DNA from: Pontibacter ramchanderi
Lineage (GTDB): Bacteria; Bacteroidota; Bacteroidia; Cytophagales; Hymenobacteraceae
Length of the DNA: 64,000 nucleotides
Direction of reading: 5' to 3'
Assembly: GCF_002846395.1 (NCBI RefSeq)
Contig: NZ_PJMU01000003.1
Location: 806,001-870,000 of the forward strand
This document shows, one piece after another, positions 24,736 to 33,442 of the stretch. Numbering within the stretch: the first letter of the stretch is position 1; each line of letters begins with the position of its first letter. The notes below the pieces were generated by a model. It did not search any database. It saw only the letters and a list, made by a program, of their open reading frames with translations, and was not told the origin of the DNA. The position numbers and the translations under genes were made by a program.

Positions 24736-26406
24736 ATGAAACAGGCCCTTGCGCTACTTTTTTACACCTTGCTATACCTGAGCACAGCTTCCCATACCCT
24801 GGCCCACACTTACTACATCAGCCCCAAAGGCGATGACACCAACACGGGCTCCTCGCCTGCTTCCGCCTGGCGCAGCCTTGCCAGGGCCAACAGCCACAGG
24901 TATAGCCCCGGCGACACACTGCTTTTAGAAGGAGGCTACACCTTTGCGGGCGGTCTATACTTTCATCAGGGAAATTTTTCAGGAGATGGGGATCCGCTTG
25001 TTGTGAGTTCTTTTGGTAACGGGCGCGCCACTATAGAGGCCGGCACAGGCTACGGTTTTTATGCGCATAATGTGGCAAGTATAGAGATTCGGAACCTCAA
25101 CTTCAGGGGCAGCGGCTATACCCGCAACACCAACCATGGAATTCTGTTTTACAATGACCTGCCGGGCAATGTAAAGCTGCCGCACATTGTCATCGATCAG
25201 GTGGAGGTGAGCGGTTTCCGGAAATCAGGGATTACGCTGGGAGCCTGGAACGGCAAAAGCGGCTACCGCGAAGCTCGCATCACGCAGGCTGTGGTGCACG
25301 ATATCGACTCGGTGGGTATTAATGTTTTCGGGGAGTTCGACCATACTAAGACCGGCTACGCACACCGCAACATTTACGTCGGGCACTGCCATGTGTATAA
25401 AATCTACGGCCTGATCCTTCCGGACAAGCACAGCGGCAGCGGCATTGTGCTGTCGGATGTGGACGGCGGCACCATCGAGCACAGCGTGGTTCATACCTCG
25501 GGTATGCAGAACAAAAACTGCGGCGGACCGATTGGCATCTGGGCCTGGGACGCCAACGCCATCACTATCCAATACAACGAGGCCTATAACATGAGCGCCG
25601 GCAGCGGCTGCGACGGCGGCGGTTTCGACCTGGACGGCGGCGTGACCAACTCGGTGATGCAGTACAACTACTCGCACGACAACGACGGAGCGGGCTTCCT
25701 GATAGCGCAGTTTGAGTGGGCCCGGCCGATGCGAAACAACGTCATCCGGTATAACATCTCGGAAAACGACGGTCGCAAAAACGGCTACAAGAGCATTACG
25801 CTATGGGTGGAGAACCACGAACGGAGTGGAAACCTGGACCTGCTCGTGTACAACAACACCATCTTTGCCGACAGCGCAGTTGCCCCTTCCGGCGGAGGCG
25901 TGTTCATCAAGAGCGGCGGGCACCACAACGTCAGGTTCTTCAACAACATTTTCTACAGTCGCAACGGAGCGCCCCTGGTGGTAGCCACCGACACGACCAT
26001 GGACGTCTCCTTTCATCACAACGCCTACTTCAGCGAAGACAATCGCTATACCTTTGTGTGGGGCGATGGCCGCTATACCTCGCTGCACGATTTTCAGGCG
26101 GCCACCCGACAGGAGACAATGGATGGCGCTCCGACAGGTATGGTAGCTGACCCAAAGCTTCTTGCACCCGGTACGGCAGGCACCTTGGGCTACCCACTCA
26201 ATCAGGAAGCCTTGCGCGACAGGTATAGCTTACACAAAAAATCACCGCTGATCGGCCAGGGTATAGCGGTGCCCCTCCCTCCTTCATTTGCTCCAGCCCA
26301 GGAAGACATCTTCGGCAATCAAATTGAACCGACCACTGCACCCGACATGGGCGCTATTGCCTATACCCGGCCTAAGTTTTTTCAATGGCTGAAGGCGCTG
26401 TTTTGA
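24736..26406 (+). CDS. Secreted right-handed parallel beta-helix protein
   Basis: A 556-residue protein with a signal peptide ending near residue 24 (SHTLAHTYY). The mature start, TYYISPKGDDTNTGSS, is typical of secreted beta-helix (pectate-lyase-like) proteins. Repeated coils with Asn, Gly and hydrophobic positions run from about 90 to 450 (for example NNVIRYNISENDGR). Such proteins are polysaccharide lyases, epimerases or adhesins; no catalytic set can be assigned. It follows the pyruvate-kinase-like gene by 39 bp. There is no C-terminal sorting domain. Confidence 0.8.
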   Translation: MKQALALLFYTLLYLSTASHTLAHTYYISPKGDDTNTGSSPASAWRSLARANSHRYSPGDTLLLEGGYTFAGGLYFHQGNFSGDGDPLVVSSFGNGRATIEAGTGYGFYAHNVASIEIRNLNFRGSGYTRNTNHGILFYNDLPGNVKLPHIVIDQVEVSGFRKSGITLGAWNGKSGYREARITQAVVHDIDSVGINVFGEFDHTKTGYAHRNIYVGHCHVYKIYGLILPDKHSGSGIVLSDVDGGTIEHSVVHTSGMQNKNCGGPIGIWAWDANAITIQYNEAYNMSAGSGCDGGGFDLDGGVTNSVMQYNYSHDNDGAGFLIAQFEWARPMRNNVIRYNISENDGRKNGYKSITLWVENHERSGNLDLLVYNNTIFADSAVAPSGGGVFIKSGGHHNVRFFNNIFYSRNGAPLVVATDTTMDVSFHHNAYFSEDNRYTFVWGDGRYTSLHDFQAATRQETMDGAPTGMVADPKLLAPGTAGTLGYPLNQEALRDRYSLHKKSPLIGQGIAVPLPPSFAPAQEDIFGNQIEPTTAPDMGAIAYTRPKFFQWLKALF

Positions 26407-26572
26407 GTTGCAGAGTTGAGGAGTTTGGGAATTTAAAGTTAGAAGGTTTGGAAATCGAGGGAGTCAATACAGGGAGAATTATGGTAAACCTGGAAGAATA
26501 TATAGGGGATTATATGTAACTTACTTTGGGAAGGCATTTGGCCTTGCTCATACCTATACCTATAGTAAGCCT

Positions 26573-26746
26573 ATGAAATCATTCAACCTGGTCGGATTTG
26601 TCGCGGTGCTGTTAGCTGTGACGGGTGCTGTTATCAGCATCGGGCATTTTTTTGAGAACAAATACATCGGCTGGGCCTTCATCGGAGCTGGCCTGGCGCT
26701 GGCTATTTTCAACACGTGGTGGAATATTCGGAGGCATGGTCGGTAG
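26573..26746 (+). CDS. Small two-helix membrane protein
   Basis: A 57-residue reading frame (MKSFNLVGFVAVLL start) with two hydrophobic helices (about 5-22 and 32-49) separated by GHFFENKYIGW, and a basic tail (WWNIRRHGR). Codon use matches the surrounding high-GC genes, unlike the AT-rich gene that follows. No family recognised. It begins just after two overlapping TATACCT-like words. Confidence 0.55.
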   Translation: MKSFNLVGFVAVLLAVTGAVISIGHFFENKYIGWAFIGAGLALAIFNTWWNIRRHGR

Positions 26747-26786
26747 GAATCAGAAGAGTATGTGGCAGATTGGCAATATTTGAAAT

Positions 26787-27629
26787 ATGGAAAAATTTAT
26801 TTTTAAAATAGATGACAAAGAGTTTGAGTTTCCAACTGATGGTGCTCCTGAATTCCGTTATGGGGGAAAGGAAGTTGTATCAGCACTGGAGACTGATATT
26901 ACCTTTGGACAGAGATGGTATGAAAGCGGATATTCTATTTTTAACTTTTTGGAGGGAGAAGAATTTTACCTGTTAAAAGAAGGCTTAACACATAGTGTCG
27001 AAAAGATAATACGTGAAGAATTAGGCATAAATACAAATGGCTTTAGACTTGAGTCTTATCATAAGTATGTAACCTCTGATGAAGACCATTATAAAGTGAT
27101 TTTAAAAACCCGTGATTTGTACCTCCGAGAGTTCAAATTCCTTTTCGAGACATTGTTTGAAAAATTTGAGGATCACCTAGGATTTGGGTTAACAGATATA
27201 GATCCTAAGACAAATGAACCCATCTATATCATAATCCGAATCAACAGACCAGGCTCAAATGATTTTAATCCACCTCATAAAGATGTCTACCACTTCATGG
27301 ACGGGCCCGATTCATATATTCCTCAGTTCCTGAATATTTGGATTCCCATTTGTGGCGTTACTCCGAAATCTTCCTTACCGTTGGTAGAATCAAGCCATTT
27401 GTTACCTGAGAGTTGCATATTAAGAACTATAGAAGGGGGCGTAATAGGTAAGAATAAGTACAATGTAAGGATGGTGAAGGAATGGGCAAAGAGTAATCAA
27501 CTAAAGAGAACTAAGGTAACTTATGGAGAAGCCTTAATATTCTCATCTCACCTGGTACATGGATTAGCAGTTAACGAAGAACGAGATACAACAAGGGTAT
27601 CGCTTGAATTCAGGTTATTTAAAAAATAG
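26787..27629 (+). CDS. Fe(II)/2-oxoglutarate dioxygenase-like protein, probably acquired
   Basis: A 280-residue protein with a plausible facial triad: H-x-D in NPPHKDVYHF near 170 and a distal His in SSHLVHGLA near 255, followed by TTRVSLEFRL whose Arg could bind 2-oxoglutarate. This points to the phytanoyl-CoA hydroxylase superfamily, substrate unknown. The gene is far more AT-rich than its neighbours (for example 18 G/C in the 60 bases from 27001) and uses AGA, ATA and TTA codons freely. It also lacks any AGGTATA word. Both suggest recent transfer. Confidence 0.65.
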   Translation: MEKFIFKIDDKEFEFPTDGAPEFRYGGKEVVSALETDITFGQRWYESGYSIFNFLEGEEFYLLKEGLTHSVEKIIREELGINTNGFRLESYHKYVTSDEDHYKVILKTRDLYLREFKFLFETLFEKFEDHLGFGLTDIDPKTNEPIYIIIRINRPGSNDFNPPHKDVYHFMDGPDSYIPQFLNIWIPICGVTPKSSLPLVESSHLLPESCILRTIEGGVIGKNKYNVRMVKEWAKSNQLKRTKVTYGEALIFSSHLVHGLAVNEERDTTRVSLEFRLFKK

Positions 27630-27658
27630 GAGCGGATAAAAGTCTGAGAGAACTACCC

Positions 27659-28105
27659 ATGCCTAAAACCACAGCCACCTATTCCATCGCGCTACTACTC
27701 CTGCTCCTCACTTTCACCCAATGCACCACCAGCAGACAACGAATGCTCAAGCAACAGTACAAACAAATTTATATCGAAGAGTTTAAGTTGATTTATTTTC
27801 AGAAGCTGCTTCAGGCTGGTTTTAACAACTCCGAAGAAGTGAACAGCTTGATACGCTTCGACAAGAGTGGCTTCACAGAGCCAGTCCTTACCATGGAAGA
27901 TTATCAGCTAATCGAGCGCCTGGTGCAGGCGGACCAGCAACAAATGAGAGCCGACTCTGTAGCGAAGATAGGTAGAGTAGCAGAGGGCGCTGAGGGCAAG
28001 CATGTGTTTAGCCATATTCTTACCAAGTTGGAAGGCAAGTGGCTGGATAGCCTGGCAAAAAAGCGCTACAAACTCTCCGACTTTCGCCATACGTCTCTAA
28101 ATTAA
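27659..28105 (+). CDS. Hypothetical lipoprotein
   Basis: A 148-residue protein with a lipoprotein signal (LLLLLLTFTQC, Cys22). The mature part is helical and basic, with SRQRMLKQQYKQIY and a Gln-rich central helix. No known family. It overlaps nothing and ends 1 bp before the next frame, so the two are probably co-transcribed. Confidence 0.65.
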   Translation: MPKTTATYSIALLLLLLTFTQCTTSRQRMLKQQYKQIYIEEFKLIYFQKLLQAGFNNSEEVNSLIRFDKSGFTEPVLTMEDYQLIERLVQADQQQMRADSVAKIGRVAEGAEGKHVFSHILTKLEGKWLDSLAKKRYKLSDFRHTSLN

Positions 28106-28151
28106 AATGACTATTCAGCACAAGCTGACGTTACACCTAAAAAACATTCCC

Positions 28152-28670
28152 ATGAAAAAACTACTCTTCTCACTCCTATTCGCTGTTTGCAGCCTGCAAG
28201 CCTTTGCGCAGCAAGAACTGATTCACCCCAAAGAGCAGAGAAAGCAGGGGCTGGTGTCGCAACCGCAGCCTTATGTCGAGGTGGATGGGAGGCAAGTGGC
28301 GCAGGCTAGTTTGCCACTGATTGCAGCGGTGCATATTGACAGCGCAGAAGTGCTGAAGAAAGAAAAAGCCATCGAAAGGTTTGGTGACAAGGCCAAAGAC
28401 GGAGCCGTTATCTTACACGTCAAGCCGACAACAGAGCTGGCTACCCTCCAGGATATCTATACCCAGTTCCGTATACCTGCCGATCAACAAAACTTGAAAG
28501 TAATCATCAACAACCGGCTCGTAAAAGACACCAGCCTGATACTTGCCAACCTGGAGCAGATCGAAAAAGTGGAGGTTGTGAAACAGGACATCGCAGCCCC
28601 CGTTCGCTGGAGCCTGAACGACGAAGAAGAATTTCTGCACATCACCTCCAGGCCACAACCTAAGCAATAA
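28152..28670 (+). CDS. Secreted protein with a TonB-plug-like segment
   Basis: A 172-residue protein starting at MKKLLFSLLF (28152) with a signal peptide cut after QAFA. The segment EKAIERFGDKAKDGAVILH resembles the plug motif of TonB receptors and of Bacteroidota BlaR/M56-associated proteins (a 'glycine-ala-val-ile' after a short loop). The rest has no family I recognise. The ORF's upstream ATG at 28107 is not needed. Likely periplasmic. Confidence 0.6.
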   Translation: MKKLLFSLLFAVCSLQAFAQQELIHPKEQRKQGLVSQPQPYVEVDGRQVAQASLPLIAAVHIDSAEVLKKEKAIERFGDKAKDGAVILHVKPTTELATLQDIYTQFRIPADQQNLKVIINNRLVKDTSLILANLEQIEKVEVVKQDIAAPVRWSLNDEEEFLHITSRPQPKQ

Positions 28671-28674
28671 CCCT

Positions 28675-28872
28675 ATGGACGGCACCAAACGTAGCAACAT
28701 CAAAATTGGCTCCCACGTCAACATCGTGCTCAAAGAAGACCAGCGCACCGGCGACTTAACGGAAGGGTATGTAGAAGCCATTCTCACCAAATCACCTAAT
28801 CATCCGCATGGCATCAAGGTCAGGCTGGAAACGGGCGAGATGGGTCGTGTGAAACAAATACTTTTGAGTTAG
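28675..28872 (+). CDS. YwbE family protein
   Basis: A 65-residue protein matching YwbE (DUF2196): NIKIGSHVNIVLKEDQRTG then KSPNHPHGIKVRLE and GEMGRVKQI. The fold is a small beta-barrel, perhaps nucleic-acid binding, but the role is unknown. It begins 4 bp after the previous gene. Confidence 0.85.
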   Translation: MDGTKRSNIKIGSHVNIVLKEDQRTGDLTEGYVEAILTKSPNHPHGIKVRLETGEMGRVKQILLS

Positions 28873-28888
28873 AAAGGTAGAAAGTTAA
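28868..28888. repeat. Left short inverted repeat flanking the four-helix-bundle gene
   Basis: A GTTAGAAAGG-type purine-rich stretch that is nearly complementary to 29278-29309. It spans the stop codon of the four-helix-bundle gene. A similar AAAGTTAGAAGG piece lies near 26440. Confidence 0.4.
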
Positions 28889-29244
28889 TTGGCTTTTTTT
28901 CGGATAGCGTTCTTTCTTGCTACAGTAAGAATGGCAGTAAGCTCCGCCGCTTCTTGGTGCAACTGCACTAGACGACTAGCTGGGACTTTACCTGCCTCCT
29001 CCAGCATTTCAAGCCAGAACTGAGTTTCGTCAGCCTCCTCAAGCACAACATTGATTTTAGATGCAAACGCGGCAGCTGACCTTGCGCGGCAAGCCGCCCT
29101 ATAATTGGCAGCAACAGATGTAGCTGAGCGCAGCGCTTGTTTGCCGATAACGCGAGCCTCATCTGCTCCTGGTAGCGCTTGGAATACTCGAATTACACAA
29201 AGCCCAAATTCTTTCGTGCTTTTTTTCATTTTCTCAGCAAACAC
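28885..29244 (-). CDS. Four-helix-bundle protein (S23 family)
   Basis: A 119-residue protein of the family first found in 23S rRNA intervening sequences. The core SATSVAANYRAACRARS and helical LEEADETQFWLEMLEEAG are diagnostic. No function is established; the proteins form pentameric helical bundles. The gene is flanked by short inverted repeats and points against its left neighbours, so it may be a solitary mobile gene. Confidence 0.85.
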   Translation of the reverse strand: MFAEKMKKSTKEFGLCVIRVFQALPGADEARVIGKQALRSATSVAANYRAACRARSAAAFASKINVVLEEADETQFWLEMLEEAGKVPASRLVQLHQEAAELTAILTVARKNAIRKKAN

Positions 29245-29277
29245 AAAATTGCTTTTCTTTCCATACCTTTTTAATTT

Positions 29278-29309
29278 TTTAACTTTCTCCCTTCTAAACT
29301 TTCTAACTT
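29278..29309. repeat. Right short inverted repeat flanking the four-helix-bundle gene
   Basis: A pyrimidine-rich stretch containing AACTTTCT twice, whose complement matches 28868-28888 with small gaps. It overlaps the end of radC. Confidence 0.4.
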
Positions 29310-30033
29310 ATAACATCCCTTCGTCTGCAAAGCTGTAGTAGTCATTATCGGTAAAGATGATGTGGTCGAGTATCGGCAGATCCAGAAAAGATCCGGCTTC
29401 TTTCATTTTTTTAGTCAGGGTGATGTCGGCGGCGCTGGGCTTGGTGTTGCCGCTTGGGTGGTTGTGCACCAGTATCACCGAGCTCGCCAGTTGCTCAATC
29501 GCCTTTTTGAAGATCATTTTCGGGTCAGCTACGGTGCCTGCCACACCTCCGCTGCTGATGTTCTCTTTTTTCATTACCACATTGGCACGGTTCAGCAGGA
29601 TCACCCAAAACTCTTCGTGCGGCAAATCCAGTAGCTGCGGCTTGATGTAGTTGTAGATGTCGGTGGAGCAGGTAATGCGGGTTTTGGCGGCAGCAGCCGT
29701 TTCCTTGCGCCTGCGGCCCAGCTCCAGCGCACTCACAATCGAGATGGCTTTGGCCTCTCCTATACCTTTAATCTTGGTGAGATCCTTCACTGTCAGTTTG
29801 GCCAGTTCGTTCAGGTCGTTGCCCACAGCTGCCAGTATGAGTTTGGCCACGTCTACGGCGGTTAGTTTTGGCGTTCCAGACCCAATCAGAATGGCAATCA
29901 ACTCCGCGTCGCTCAGGGCTGCTTTACCTTTGAGCAGGAGCTTTTCGCGCGGACGGTCCTCCTCGGCCCAGGTCTTGATGTTGAGATTGGCGGTGTCGTA
30001 TGCCAAAAGTGCAGACGTAGCTTCTTGTTTCAC
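29308..30033 (-). CDS. radC: DNA repair protein RadC
   Basis: A 241-residue RadC-family protein. An N-terminal helix-hairpin-helix region (LTKIKGIGEAKAISIVSALELG) precedes the JAB/MPN metalloprotease-like domain with VHNHPSGNTKPSAAD (metal-binding His-x-His...Asp). Length is typical. Despite the name, a repair role is doubtful; family members often lie on mobile elements, though this copy looks chromosomal. Confidence 0.92.
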   Translation of the reverse strand: MKQEATSALLAYDTANLNIKTWAEEDRPREKLLLKGKAALSDAELIAILIGSGTPKLTAVDVAKLILAAVGNDLNELAKLTVKDLTKIKGIGEAKAISIVSALELGRRRKETAAAAKTRITCSTDIYNYIKPQLLDLPHEEFWVILLNRANVVMKKENISSGGVAGTVADPKMIFKKAIEQLASSVILVHNHPSGNTKPSAADITLTKKMKEAGSFLDLPILDHIIFTDNDYYSFADEGML

Positions 30034-30195
30034 TGCGGTACAGATTTTGTTAGGTATAAGATTGTTAAGTGAATCTGTTTAAACTAAAAATAGTTCATGA
30101 AACACAGGCTGTCTGACCAGCTTTTTTATATTTATATACAATTTTAAAACCCGACGCTGCTTTCACCTGTTTTGAGGCAGCACCAACCATACACC

Positions 30196-31431
30196 ATGCA
30201 ACGATTTTTTTCGATCGGAATAGTAGTTTTCATCCTGTTCCTGGTGGACTTGTATGTCTTCCAGGCCATCAAAACCGCCACCCAAAGCCTCTCGTCCAGC
30301 ACGCAGCGCATACTTTATATCCTGCATTGGGCGGTGTTCGCCATCACGGCCGGCACCTTTGCGCTGGCATCTTTCACACGGGGTACACCACCTGATGCGT
30401 TCAAGACCTACCTGGCCAGTACGCTTTTCATCATTTTCGCCTCCAAGCTAGTAGTAGTGCTCTTCCTGTTTGTGGACGATACACTGCGGCTGGGCAAAGT
30501 CGTACTGAACCATACCACAAGTGCCGATACCGTTTTTGACCCTTCGCGCAGCAAATTCCTGAGCCAAATGGGCCTGATGGTGGCCGCTGTGCCTTTCTCG
30601 GCCTTTATCTACGGTATGGTAAAGGGCGCCTATGATTACCGCGTGAAGCGTGTCACGCTTCGCCTGCCTAACCTGCCAGCCGCTTTTGATGGCTTTAAGA
30701 TGCTTCAGATATCTGATTTGCACACGGGCAGTTTCACTTCCACGGAGCCGCTCAAAGAAGCCGTTCGTCTGATCAATAAGCAGGAAGCCGACCTGGTATT
30801 TGTGACGGGCGATGTTGTGAACAATGTAGCGACCGAGCTGACGCCGCATGTGGATACCCTGAAGGAAATTAAAGCGAAGCAGGGCGTATTCTCGGTGCTC
30901 GGCAACCACGACTACGGTGATTATGTGAGCTGGGAGAGCCGGGAAGCTAAAACGCGAAACCTGCAGACCCTGATTGATACACAGCGTCGCATGGGCTGGG
31001 ATGTGCTGCTGAACGAGAACCGCCGGATCGAAAAAGACGGGGCACACATTGCAGTGCTGGGCGTCGAGAACTGGGGCAACCGGGCGGGATTCCCTAAATA
31101 CGGTGACCTCAGCAAGGCCTATAGTGGGTCAGAGGCCAGCCCGTTTAAAGTACTGCTGTCGCACGACCCGTCGCACTGGGATGGCGAGGTTAACCAAAAG
31201 TACTCCGATATTGACCTGACCCTGTCGGGCCATACCCACGGCATGCAGTTTGGGGTGAACATACCTGGCCTGAAATGGAGCCCTGTGCAGTATGTGTACA
31301 AGCAGTGGGCGGGCCTTTATAAGCGCGGCCGGCAGCACATTTACGTCAACACCGGGCTTGGCTTTATCGGCTACCCGGGTCGCGTGGGCTTCCTGCCCGA
31401 GATAACGGTATTCGAATTGAAAAAAGCCTAA
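30196..31431 (+). CDS. Membrane-anchored metallophosphoesterase
   Basis: A 411-residue protein starting at MQRFFSIG (30196). Three to four helices occupy residues 1-150. The calcineurin-like domain follows with ISDLHTGS, VTGDVVNN, LGNHDYG and SGHTHGMQF, giving a complete two-metal site. This matches the YaeI/YkuE-like group acting at the membrane surface, possibly on phospholipid head groups. Transcribed alone. Confidence 0.88.
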   Translation: MQRFFSIGIVVFILFLVDLYVFQAIKTATQSLSSSTQRILYILHWAVFAITAGTFALASFTRGTPPDAFKTYLASTLFIIFASKLVVVLFLFVDDTLRLGKVVLNHTTSADTVFDPSRSKFLSQMGLMVAAVPFSAFIYGMVKGAYDYRVKRVTLRLPNLPAAFDGFKMLQISDLHTGSFTSTEPLKEAVRLINKQEADLVFVTGDVVNNVATELTPHVDTLKEIKAKQGVFSVLGNHDYGDYVSWESREAKTRNLQTLIDTQRRMGWDVLLNENRRIEKDGAHIAVLGVENWGNRAGFPKYGDLSKAYSGSEASPFKVLLSHDPSHWDGEVNQKYSDIDLTLSGHTHGMQFGVNIPGLKWSPVQYVYKQWAGLYKRGRQHIYVNTGLGFIGYPGRVGFLPEITVFELKKA

Positions 31432-31767
31432 GCTTCCTGTTCATCCATTATTTATATTTTGCAAAGAGCCAGTCAACCGATTGGCTCTTTGCATGTAAGG
31501 CTATACCTGGATATATATTTTATTATATTCAGACTCATCCTCCATTTATCTATTACCAATGAACTAAAGCCTGTCTGAAACTTAAAAAAACCTACATCAT
31601 AGCTACATAGAAAGCAACAAACTATACCTTAAGATCGGTTGACAAGATTTAAGGTTTGAACCTACCCCTCCTTTCATCGTAAAACATCAGAACAAGCCAT
31701 ATTTGTTTTATACTATTTTAAGCAAAGTGGCTGCTTTGATGAATTTTTAATTTAGCATATTTAAGAG
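31432..31767. other. AT-rich intergenic region
   Basis: It holds the terminator of the preceding gene (31461-31492), two TATACCT words (31502 and 31623) and AT-rich sequence without a convincing reading frame. The promoter of the Asn-rich lipoprotein gene should lie here, but I could not place a full TTTG/TAnnTTTG pair at a sensible distance. Confidence 0.5.
31461..31492. terminator. Hairpin after the phosphoesterase gene
   Basis: GCAAAGAGCCA at 31461-31471 and its exact complement at 31482-31492 form an 11-bp stem. No T run follows on the + strand, but a T run precedes it, so it would be better on the - strand; termination is probable but not sure. Confidence 0.55.
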
Positions 31768-32511
31768 ATGAAAAAGGTATTTTATTCAATAGCTATAATC
31801 AGTGCCACCATGTTTGCTTCCTGTACAGAAGACAGAGGCAAAACCTATGAAACAGCCGATGCCAACCAGGACGAACGTGTGAACCAGAGTCACATCAGGG
31901 GCAACGACATGGCCATGGGCTCCGACACCGATATGTCGAACTCAGACGCGGCCTGGCGCAGCAACTCAGAGCGTATAGCCGGCCAAATGGCAACAGACCT
32001 ACGCCTCGACACCACTACCCAAAACCGCGTGCAGCAAGTACTGTACGAACGGGAGCGCCGCTTGAGCGAGCTGGAGTTTAACTACAACGAAACTAACCGC
32101 ATGGGCGGGCAAGTGGCAGAAGAAGTTGACAACATGGCCACAACCGAGAAAAAACGCTACGACCAGGATGGTGGCACCATGACCGATACACGCGGCAACA
32201 TGAACACCAACACACAGAACAACACGACAGCTGCATCGGACCTGGACACCCAGCGCGAGCAGATCATGGAAGAAACCGACCGAGAGTTGCAGAATATCTT
32301 ATCGCAGGAGCAGTACCGCCAGTACCAGGAGAAGCGCGCCAACTATTGGGGCATGAGCAACGACGGTACCAACCAGCTCGATAACTCGAACAACAACATG
32401 CAGAACCAGAATCGTCAGCAGAATAGTAACCAGATGAACAACTCCGGCACAAACAACAACCAGTCCGGGTCGAACACAAACTCTGGCAACAACATGAACA
32501 GAAACCAGTAA
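31768..32511 (+). CDS. Asn/Gln-rich lipoprotein with LTxxQ-like helices
   Basis: A 247-residue protein with lipobox MFASC (Cys18). The central part has two amphipathic helices around 75-105 (RLDTTTQNRVQQVLYERERRL) and 165-200 (REQIMEETDRELQNILSQE), recalling Spy/CpxP-type periplasmic chaperone helices. The last 50 residues are almost only Asn, Gln, Ser, Gly and Met. A role in envelope stress is an inference from the helix pattern only. Confidence 0.65.
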   Translation: MKKVFYSIAIISATMFASCTEDRGKTYETADANQDERVNQSHIRGNDMAMGSDTDMSNSDAAWRSNSERIAGQMATDLRLDTTTQNRVQQVLYERERRLSELEFNYNETNRMGGQVAEEVDNMATTEKKRYDQDGGTMTDTRGNMNTNTQNNTTAASDLDTQREQIMEETDRELQNILSQEQYRQYQEKRANYWGMSNDGTNQLDNSNNNMQNQNRQQNSNQMNNSGTNNNQSGSNTNSGNNMNRNQ

Positions 32512-32535
32512 ACTTTATACACGTATAAATGTTTA

Positions 32536-32575
32536 GAAAGCCTGTAGCGCCTGTAGCTATGGGCTTTCGCTTTTT
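32536..32575 (+). terminator. Terminator of the Asn-rich lipoprotein gene
   Basis: Nested stems GAAAGCC/GGCTTTC (32536-32542 and 32562-32568) and TAGC/GCTA, followed by TTTTT at 32571-32575. Confidence 0.8.
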
Positions 32576-32716
32576 AAGCCTGCTTTCCGCTAAATTTTAG
32601 TAATTTAGCACCATGCCGCGCCGCTGCAATTTATTTTGGCCGGCACATACTATTAAGCCCGACCCGGCGTATTGACATTAACCTGTTGCCACCGCCATGG
32701 TGGCCCTTGCTGAAAC

Positions 32717-33355
32717 ATGCCCCTATACCTGCTGCGACTACTGCTTTTTTCTGCCCTGATTCTGGTGAGCGCACTGCCGGCCCTGTCGCAGCGCAGCATA
32801 CGCGTTAGCGGCACCGTGCTCGAGCCCGACAAAGCCACGCCCATACCTGGTGCAGGCATTATCCGGTATGGCACCACCCTGGGCGTCATCTCCGACGAAG
32901 AAGGCAAATTTATGATCGACATCGACCAGAGCGACACGTTGATGATACGGGCTGTTGGTTTTAAGCCTTTGCTATACCTGCCCCGCAACCTCCCGGTTTC
33001 TGAGCTCCGCGTAAACATCGTGCTCCAACCTGACAATGTGATGCTGGGCGAAGTGGAGATCACCAGCCGGCCGTCGGAAGAAATGATTCAGCGGGCACTG
33101 CGCAACATGAAGAAAGAAGAGCCGGAGTACGTAAAGCGCAAAGGTTACCGCCCGGAACTGGAGCCTGGTCCGCCGCCCCCTCCCGTGGCCCCTACCCCGC
33201 TCAGCCCCATTTCCTTCCTTTACGACATGTTCTCCAAAGAAGGAAAGCAGAACCAGAAACTGCAGCAACTGCTCATGATAGAAGAACTGAAGCGGCGCAA
33301 AGAGGAGAAGGAAAAATACAACCGCTTTTTCAAAGACAACACTGGCTACGAGTAA
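32717..33355 (+). CDS. Secreted protein with carboxypeptidase-like regulatory domain
   Basis: A 212-residue protein with signal peptide cut after PALSQ. Residues 27-105 form a CarboxypepD_reg-like domain (RVSGTVLEPDKATPIPGAGI, DEEGKFMIDI, NIVLQPDNVMLGEVEI), the same domain that begins SusC-type receptors, here without a barrel. A Pro-rich hinge (about 150) and charged C-terminal helix follow. It probably works in the periplasm or outer membrane; the partner is unknown. Confidence 0.8.
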   Translation: MPLYLLRLLLFSALILVSALPALSQRSIRVSGTVLEPDKATPIPGAGIIRYGTTLGVISDEEGKFMIDIDQSDTLMIRAVGFKPLLYLPRNLPVSELRVNIVLQPDNVMLGEVEITSRPSEEMIQRALRNMKKEEPEYVKRKGYRPELEPGPPPPPVAPTPLSPISFLYDMFSKEGKQNQKLQQLLMIEELKRRKEEKEKYNRFFKDNTGYE

Positions 33356-33442
33356 CTCGAAAAAACCGCTTCCCAAAATCTGATTTTCGGCAAAACAATC
33401 CGCTTGTGCGTAGGTTAGGGTATAGTTATACCTGCATACCTT

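Noticed and set aside
31735..31765. TTTG-N19-TATTTAAG promoter for the Asn-rich lipoprotein gene
   Set aside because: The predicted transcription start would fall beyond the ATG at 31768, so the match is probably chance in AT-rich DNA.
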